A model generated the notes under the pieces. That model saw only the letters and a list, made by a program, of their open reading frames with translations. It searched no databases and was not told the DNA's origin. Made by a program: the position numbers and the translations under genes. A stretch of 64,000 bases of DNA. It comes from Gaiellasilicea sp037721555 (lineage in GTDB: Bacteria > Actinomycetota > Thermoleophilia > Gaiellales > Gaiellaceae). The DNA lies in contig JBBJOI010000012.1 of assembly GCA_037721555.1 (NCBI GenBank), positions 20,564 through 84,563 of the forward strand, in the 5' to 3' direction. Positions 58,761-64,000 of the stretch are shown in pieces (position 1 is the stretch's first letter; every line of letters begins with the position of its first letter).

Positions 58761-61454
58761 TTACCAACTTTTGGTGCGCGGCCGACTCTCGGGTACGTGC
58801 ACGCGGACCCGTGCGTCAACAGCGATGCAGCCATCTGGAAGGGCGCGTACCGGGTTCAGGTCGAGCTCGGAGACGGCCGGGAAGTCCTCCCCAAGACGCG
58901 ACAAGCGGCAGACGAGATCGACGAGCGAGGCGACGTCGGCCGGCGGCTGGCCGCGAAACCCCTTGACGAGCCTCCCCGCCTTGCCGGTCGTGACCAGCTC
59001 CTCCGCGTCCATGTCAGTGAGCGGGGCGATACGGAAGGCCGCATCGCCGATCAACTCGGCGAAGACGCCTCCCGGCCCGAAGGCGACTAGAGGGCCGAAA
59101 ACGGGATCCTGGACGAGACCGGCGAGGAGCTCGGCGCCGCCTTTGATCATCGGCTGGACGATCACCGGCGCGCCGATCCGGGTGAATGCGTTGCAGACGG
59201 CAGCGGCATCGCCGAGGTCGAGGGCGATACCGCCGCTCTCGGTCTTGTGCGCACCGGCTTTGGCGGTCTTGACGACGACCGGGTAGCCGAAGGTGTCCGC
59301 GACTTCGGTTGCCTCGTCGGCCGAGGCGGCGACGGCCTCGCCGACAAGCGGGATTCCGTAGGCGAGCAGGAGGGCGCGGGTGTCGGCCGGCTCGAGCCAG
59401 GCGTCGTCTTGATCGGTCAGTGCCCGGTCGATAACTGCCGCGGCCGCGTCGCGGTTGACGTCCAGTACGGGGACGGCGCCAACCGGCCGGCGCAGCCAGT
59501 CCGCGCGTTCGGCGGCACGACCAAGCGCGCGAGCTGCCGACTCGGGGTAGACAAAGACGGCGGCGGTCTGCGGCGCGGCGCGCAGCGCAGCTGGAATGCC
59601 CGCGGCGCTGATGACGACGGCGAGGACGGGCTTGTCGCCGGCACCGACCTGGGTGATGGCGGCGGCGACTTCGTCAGCCGTCGCGCTCACCGCCGGGACG
59701 AACAGGACGATGACGGCGTCGACGCCAGGATCGTCGAGCAGGAGCGGCAGTGCCGCTCCGTACGAGGCTGCAGTCGCTGAGCCGAGCATGTCGACCGGGT
59801 TGGCAAGACTCGCCTCAACCGGCAGAAGTGCCCCGAGCCGCGTGCGCGTCTCTTCATTCAGCGGCGGCAGCGTGAGACCGGCCGCCTCGCAGGCGTCGGC
59901 GCACATGATCCCGAGTCCGCCGGCATTGGTAAGTACGGCCACGCCGCGGCCGCGTGGCGCCGGCTGCGTCGAGAGCAGCGTCGCGACGTCGACGAGCTCC
60001 TCGAGCGATCCGGCGCGTATGACACCGGCCTGGTGGAAGAGCGCGTCGACAGCGGCCTCTGCGCCGGCCAGGGCTGCCGTGTGCGAGCTGGCGGCGCGAG
60101 CGCCGCTCGCCGTCCTGCCGCTCTTGACGGCGAGGATCGGCTTGCTGCGCGCGACGCGCCGGGCGAGCTCGGCGAACTTGCGTGGGTTGCCGAACGACTC
60201 GACGTAGAGCAAGACGACCTCGGTCCGCGGGTCGTCCTCCCACCACTCGAGCAGGTCGTTCGAGGAGACATCGGCCTTGTTGCCGATGGAGACGAACGCC
60301 GACAACCCGAGGCCTCGCGACTCGGCGACTTCGAGCATTGCTAGCCCGAGGGCGCCGCTCTGGGACGAGAAGCCGATGTTGCCGGCGGGTGCCTGGCGTG
60401 ACGCGAAGGTCGCGTTCAGTCGCGTGGCCGCGGACGCGACGCCGAGGCAGTTCGGCCCGATCAGACGGGCGCCGTGAGCGCGGACGAGAGCGAGCAGTTG
60501 ACGCTGGCGCTCAAACCCGTCGGCGCCGACCTCGGCGAAGCCGGCCGAGATGACGATCAGCGCGCGCACGCCATGCCGAAGCGCCGACTCGGCCGCGTCG
60601 AGCACTACGGCAGCGGGCACGCAGACGACGGCCAGATCGACGGCGTCCGGCACGTCAGCGATCGACGCATAGCCGCGAACGCCGGCGACGGAGTCCCCGT
60701 TGCGATTGATCGGATAGCCGGCCCCACTGAAGTCGCCGGCGAGGATGTTGCGGAAGAGCTCGCCGCCGATCGTGCCGCGCCGCGGCGACGCGCCGAAAAC
60801 AGCCACCGATCGCGGCTCGAAGAACGGCCGCAGCGAGGCGGTGACCGCGGTGTGGTCGCGCGCGGCAACGCGCCCCGCGAAGTCCGCGGTAGCGGCGATC
60901 GGGAACGTCACCTCAACGACCCCGCCCGAGCGCGTCCGCGAGACACTGAAACCGGCTTCCGAGAAGACGCGCAGCATCGCCCGGTTCTCCGAGATCACCT
61001 CGGCGACGAAACGCGCGATTCCTTGTTTCGCGGCACGCGCCGCCAACTGCTCGAGCAGGCGCGGACCAATCCCTCGCCCTTGATACTCATCGGCGACGGC
61101 GAAGGCGACCTCGGCCACGTTGCGCTCGCGCAGACGCACGTAACTGCCCAGAGTGACGACGCGCTCCCCGTCATCGGTCGCGACCGCACCAAGGAGCGCC
61201 CCACGCTCCGCCCAGTCAGGCTCGAGATCTCCCGCGACGAGCCGAGCGTCGACGGACGGATGGCCGTGAAAACGCAGATAGAGGCTCTGGTCGGAGAGCT
61301 CGGCGAAGAAGCGGACAAGAGCGTCGGCGTCATCTCGTGCCGGCGGGCGCAGACGCAAGGTACTTCCGTCGCGCAGAATCACGTCGACGTCAGCGTCCGC
61401 TTCGGTGGTGAGCCGCCGGTTCCCGTCCATCGGGTCTTTGATCGCAATCGCCAT
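58761..61454 (-). CDS. GNAT acetyltransferase fused to ADP-forming acyl-CoA synthetase (Pat/ACD-like)
   Basis: 897 aa. N-terminal GNAT (about 25-190; VADEYQGRGIGPRLLEQLAARA is the acetyl-CoA loop), then a CoA-binding domain (FFEPRSVAVFGASPRRGTIGGELFRNI), a succinyl-CoA-ligase-like domain with the phospho-His loop SSHTAALAGAEAAVDALF, and an ATP-grasp domain near the end (FGYPVVVKTAKAGAHKTESGGIALDL). Such fusions in other bacteria acetylate protein lysines, often acetyl-CoA synthetase; the ligase half may be inactive. Two nt after the multicopper gene stop. Confidence 0.88.
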   Translation of the reverse strand: MAIAIKDPMDGNRRLTTEADADVDVILRDGSTLRLRPPARDDADALVRFFAELSDQSLYLRFHGHPSVDARLVAGDLEPDWAERGALLGAVATDDGERVVTLGSYVRLRERNVAEVAFAVADEYQGRGIGPRLLEQLAARAAKQGIARFVAEVISENRAMLRVFSEAGFSVSRTRSGGVVEVTFPIAATADFAGRVAARDHTAVTASLRPFFEPRSVAVFGASPRRGTIGGELFRNILAGDFSGAGYPINRNGDSVAGVRGYASIADVPDAVDLAVVCVPAAVVLDAAESALRHGVRALIVISAGFAEVGADGFERQRQLLALVRAHGARLIGPNCLGVASAATRLNATFASRQAPAGNIGFSSQSGALGLAMLEVAESRGLGLSAFVSIGNKADVSSNDLLEWWEDDPRTEVVLLYVESFGNPRKFAELARRVARSKPILAVKSGRTASGARAASSHTAALAGAEAAVDALFHQAGVIRAGSLEELVDVATLLSTQPAPRGRGVAVLTNAGGLGIMCADACEAAGLTLPPLNEETRTRLGALLPVEASLANPVDMLGSATAASYGAALPLLLDDPGVDAVIVLFVPAVSATADEVAAAITQVGAGDKPVLAVVISAAGIPAALRAAPQTAAVFVYPESAARALGRAAERADWLRRPVGAVPVLDVNRDAAAAVIDRALTDQDDAWLEPADTRALLLAYGIPLVGEAVAASADEATEVADTFGYPVVVKTAKAGAHKTESGGIALDLGDAAAVCNAFTRIGAPVIVQPMIKGGAELLAGLVQDPVFGPLVAFGPGGVFAELIGDAAFRIAPLTDMDAEELVTTGKAGRLVKGFRGQPPADVASLVDLVCRLSRLGEDFPAVSELDLNPVRALPDGCIAVDARVRVHVPESRPRTKSW

Positions 61455-61456
61455 CG

Positions 61457-62599
61457 CTAGTGCGTCATCGTCCCCTTGGGGTTGCCGACCTTCAGCAGGC
61501 CGACCTGGCCGAGGTCAACGTCGGCGAACGCGTGTGAGACGAACGGGTACAGGCCCTCCTTGTCGAGCTTGACGTCGAAGACGGCGCCGCCACCCGCAGG
61601 CACGAGCACCGTCTGCACGCCGTTCTGGGGCGGGTTGGTCAGGTCGCCGTTGACCCAGGCGCGGTCAAGCATCCCGCCGACGACGTGAAAGTTGACATTG
61701 TTGGTCGGCCCGGCAGCGACAACCCAGAAGCGCGTCGTCTCACCGGGATCTGCGGTCAGCGGGTGCGTGACGTACTGATTCGCGTAGCCGTTGAACGTGA
61801 CCCAGTCGGGCATCCTGGCGCGGGCCTTCGCCATGTCGAGCGAGGCCGGCTCCTTGATCCCGTCGCCGTTCATGTACCACTCGCTGCCGACCAAGACGTA
61901 CTCGTTGTCGACCTTCGGCAGGCCCGCCTTCGGTTGGACGATGATCGCGCCGTACATGCCGTTTGCGATGTGCGCTAGCACCGGCTTCGTGCCGCAGTGG
62001 TACATGAAGACGCCAGGGTCGGAGGCCGTGAAGCGGAACGTGATCGACTCGCCCGGAGCCACATCTTTGAAGGCGACGTTCGGCGCGATCCGGGCTGCGT
62101 GGAAGTCGATCGAGTGCGGGATGGCGCCACCGTTCGTCAGTGTCATCTCGACCGTCTGACCTTCGCGCACGTGAACGATCGGCCCGGGCGCACCGTGGCC
62201 GTCGAAGGCCCACGTCCTGTACTTGACGCCCGGCGCGATTTCGACCGTCATGTCCTTGAGGGTCATCTGAACCTTGACCAGCTCGCCGGCCGGGATCGGC
62301 GGCAATGCCGCACTCGTGGGCTTGTGCGCCGCGGCCAGCTCCTGCGCGTTCCCCGGCACGACGCCGGCGAAGCTGTTCAACGGCAGCGCGACGTTGTGGT
62401 CGGTCGGCGGGGCGGCCGCCGCTCGAGCCGGCTGGCCGGCGGTGTCGAGGGACTCGCGCGCGTCGGCCCACATGAGCAACGCGAAGAAGCCGACGACAGC
62501 GACCATCAAGCCGAGCAGCATCGTCGCAACCATCCAAAAGGCACCCGAGTTCGTCTCGGAAGCACTGGGGCGGCGGGTGGAGGCGGAGTATGACGTCAT
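61457..62599 (-). CDS. Membrane-anchored multicopper protein, NirK-like
   Basis: 380 aa, one N-terminal membrane helix (about 21-44), then two cupredoxin domains. His ligands in IPHSIDFHAA, and GVFMYHCGTKPVLAHIANGMYG with the type 1 copper set His-Cys-His-Met; a second-domain His in VNFHVVGG and VSHAFADVDLG. This is the pattern of copper nitrite reductase and related two-domain multicopper oxidases. Start ATG 62599 with GAAGGAG SD. Physiological role (nitrite or copper) unproven. Confidence 0.85.
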   Translation of the reverse strand: MTSYSASTRRPSASETNSGAFWMVATMLLGLMVAVVGFFALLMWADARESLDTAGQPARAAAAPPTDHNVALPLNSFAGVVPGNAQELAAAHKPTSAALPPIPAGELVKVQMTLKDMTVEIAPGVKYRTWAFDGHGAPGPIVHVREGQTVEMTLTNGGAIPHSIDFHAARIAPNVAFKDVAPGESITFRFTASDPGVFMYHCGTKPVLAHIANGMYGAIIVQPKAGLPKVDNEYVLVGSEWYMNGDGIKEPASLDMAKARARMPDWVTFNGYANQYVTHPLTADPGETTRFWVVAAGPTNNVNFHVVGGMLDRAWVNGDLTNPPQNGVQTVLVPAGGGAVFDVKLDKEGLYPFVSHAFADVDLGQVGLLKVGNPKGTMTH

Positions 62600-62752
62600 G
62601 TGCGTTGTCTCCTTCGGTTCGTGCTCTGCCATGAAGGTAGGCCGCGTCGGGTGGTCGAGCACCCGGGCCAAGCCGCAGATCGCTCCGGAACAGGCCGCAA
62701 ACTTGATTGTGGTTTTTCCGCAAGTCTCACAGCGTCGCGCGGGTTCTCGCTC

Positions 62753-63475
62753 TTACGCGAGCAGGAGCGCCTCGAGGACGAGCAGCGCCACTGTCGAGCC
62801 AACAAGCGCCCCCGCGACCGCCCGTCGGGAACTTGCTCGTAGGGCGTCCGGGACGACCTGGGCGGCGACCATCCAGAGCATCGCCCCACCGGCGAAGCCG
62901 AGCCCGAGCGGCACGAGACCCTCGAAGAAGGCGACGAACGCGAACGCCGGCAGCGCTAGCAGCGGTTGGGGCAGGCTCGAGACGACGCTCCAGCCGGCCG
63001 CATGCAGCACGCGCACGCCGCCGGGGACCAGGACCAGGCTGATCGCGAGCCCCTCAGGAATGTTGTGGATCGCAATGGCAAGCGCGGTAACGAGCCCGAG
63101 CGACTCGCCGCCGCCGAACGAGACTCCGACGCCGACGCCCTCGGCGAACGAGTGCACCGTCATCACACCGACCAACAGCACCGCTTTCCGGGCATCGACG
63201 CTCGCCAGAGACTCAAAGTGAGCGTCGCGTCGTGCCGCGAGCAGCCGCGAAACGATGGCGACGAATAAGGCACCGGCGATGGCCCCGACGACCGTGCGCG
63301 ACGCGTGGGCGCCGACGCCTTCGTAGAACAGAAGACCACTGGCGGCGATCATGAACCCGGCCGCGAGCGCGTTGGCGACTCCGACGGCGGAGCGCGTGAG
63401 GTGCGCCACGAACAAGAACGGCGTAGCGCTGAGCCCCGTCGCCAGCGCTGTCACCAGCGCCGCGACGACGACCAC
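62753..63475 (-). CDS. ZIP-family metal transporter
   Basis: 240 aa with about eight helices. Metal site signatures HSFAEGVGVGVSFGGG (helix 4) and HNIPEGLAISL (helix 5) are both complete. Imports Zn2+, Fe2+ or related ions. Lies between the multicopper gene and the cupin gene on the same strand, 21 nt after the cupin stop, so it may be cotranscribed with it. Confidence 0.88.
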   Translation of the reverse strand: MVVVAALVTALATGLSATPFLFVAHLTRSAVGVANALAAGFMIAASGLLFYEGVGAHASRTVVGAIAGALFVAIVSRLLAARRDAHFESLASVDARKAVLLVGVMTVHSFAEGVGVGVSFGGGESLGLVTALAIAIHNIPEGLAISLVLVPGGVRVLHAAGWSVVSSLPQPLLALPAFAFVAFFEGLVPLGLGFAGGAMLWMVAAQVVPDALRASSRRAVAGALVGSTVALLVLEALLLA

Positions 63476-63497
63476 GTGGCGCTGGCCTCGATCACCG

Positions 63498-63836
63498 CTA
63501 GCGCGCCGATGCTCCGTGTGGCCGAGCGAAGATGACGAGCACGGTCAGGTTTTCATAGCCGATGAAGCGATGGTCGGCGCCGGCCGGGACGAAGACCGCC
63601 TGCCCTTCGACGAGCGGAACGGTGGCTCCGTCGATCTCGAGCGCTCCGCTGCCTTCGAGCACCACGTAGACCTCGTCGTCGGCGTGAGGCTGCTGCTGGT
63701 CTGGCTCGGGAGCGACGAGCACGTAGACGCCGAGCTCGAGGCCCGGCGATTCGTGGGCGACCTCGTACCCGCCTAGTCCGGCCTCTAGCCGGGCTTTGAT
63801 CACGCTGAGGTTGATGCTGCCGGTTTTGCCGATCAT
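63498..63836 (-). CDS. Cupin-domain protein
   Basis: 112-aa single-domain cupin: PEPDQQQPHADDEVYVVLEGSGALEIDGATVPLVEGQAVFVPAGADHRFIGYENLTVLVIFARP contains motif 1 (PHADDEVYVVLEG) and motif 2 (PAGADHRF) with the metal-binding His/Glu. Starts at ATG 63836. Upstream of ZIP, same strand. Substrate unknown. Confidence 0.85.
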   Translation of the reverse strand: MIGKTGSINLSVIKARLEAGLGGYEVAHESPGLELGVYVLVAPEPDQQQPHADDEVYVVLEGSGALEIDGATVPLVEGQAVFVPAGADHRFIGYENLTVLVIFARPHGASAR

Positions 63837-63855
63837 TAACTCTCCTTGGACAACG

Positions 63856-63881
63856 CCGAGGGCGGCCGGAGCCGCCCTCGG
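63856..63881. terminator. Perfect 11-bp hairpin between two minus-strand genes
   Basis: CCGAGGGCGGC and GCCGCCCTCGG around CGGA, 20 bp 5' of the cupin start and 20 bp 3' of the partial gene stop. Probably terminates the partial gene. Confidence 0.65.
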
Positions 63882-63901
63882 GTCGGGGCACGAGACCCTT
63901 C

Positions 63902-64000
63902 TTAGCCGGTCGTGACGGCCGGGCGCGGCTTGATCGTGCTCGAATCCACTTCCGGTGCCTCGCGGCGGCGCAACGCGCCACCGAGGGCAAGCACCATGAA
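63902..64000 (-). CDS. C-terminus of an unidentified protein (cut by window edge)
   Basis: The minus frame is open from the window edge to TAA at 63904-63902: FMVLALGGALRRRE, then APEVDSSTIKPRPAVTTG. The first residues look like the end of a membrane helix followed by a basic patch, then a polar tail. Too short to name. Confidence 0.5.
   Translation of the reverse strand, partial: FMVLALGGALRRREAPEVDSSTIKPRPAVTTG

Noticed and set aside
1..64000. CRISPR arrays, rRNA genes, insertion sequences with transposase
   Set aside because: None seen: no regularly spaced repeats, no rRNA-like segments, no transposase motifs.

Overview
The window is GC-rich DNA from an actinobacterium-like organism. GTG starts are frequent, many neighbours are coupled by ATGA or GTGA overlaps, and the gene families seen (Caa3-type CtaG, ECF sigma, DevS/DevR-like two-component pair, ZIP, DUF2231, E. 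coli-type NADP-Icd) fit a deep-branching soil lineage. Thermoleophilia/Gaiellales is my best guess, but it is an inference. Both ends cut genes: an alanine racemase at the left edge and an unidentified protein at the right edge.

Left part (1-26862): alr and a CCA-adding-type nucleotidyltransferase are followed by an apparently intact CsoR-like operator in front of a frameshifted, truncated CopZ/CopA relic. A large secreted subtilase and an SDR oxidoreductase face fabI. A tightly overlapped minus-strand operon (13851 to 7759) encodes an ECF sigma factor, a membrane-anchored beta-propeller (candidate regulator), a murein-endopeptidase/M14-carboxypeptidase fusion, a secreted YncE-like propeller, a 141-residue peroxiredoxin with an in-frame TGA exactly at the peroxidatic Cys, and a polytopic membrane protein. 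A SECIS-like hairpin lies just 3' of that TGA, so I read the peroxiredoxin as a selenoprotein; it is the most interesting object in the window. Then come a GCS2 ligase/VUT transporter/RidA operon, a CNB-domain/hydrolase operon, NUDIX, a lipid kinase, thioredoxin, an IleRS with altered signature motifs, small proteins and ispH.

Middle (26941-40153): a 1145-aa multi-GAF histidine kinase with a receiver-only partner, a CAP protein and tRNA-Pro. Directly after tRNA-Pro lies about 2.6 kb of decayed DNA: a potassium-channel fragment, a frameshifted small gene, phage/plasmid-type fragments, a truncated ParB-like gene and several perfect hairpins, with one intact secreted cupin inside. CtaG, tRNA-Gly, an AI-2E-family permease and a second CAP protein lead to aceK, which diverges from icd across a perfect 18-bp palindrome.

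Right part (40221-64000): a PhoX-like protein diverges from a TPP-riboswitch-led operon for thiamine salvage and uptake (thiN, thiB, thiP, thiQ). Then come a glycerophosphodiesterase, a SIMPL protein, small coupled membrane and zinc-ribbon genes, and an operon with a visible promoter/operator that encodes a cupin, a TetR regulator and an alpha/beta-hydrolase/glycosyltransferase fusion. An FtsX-type ABC permease retains only the tail of its ATPase gene. A DevS/DevR-like pair, an operon of a NirK-like multicopper protein with a GNAT/ADP-forming acyl-CoA synthetase, a ZIP transporter and a cupin close the window.
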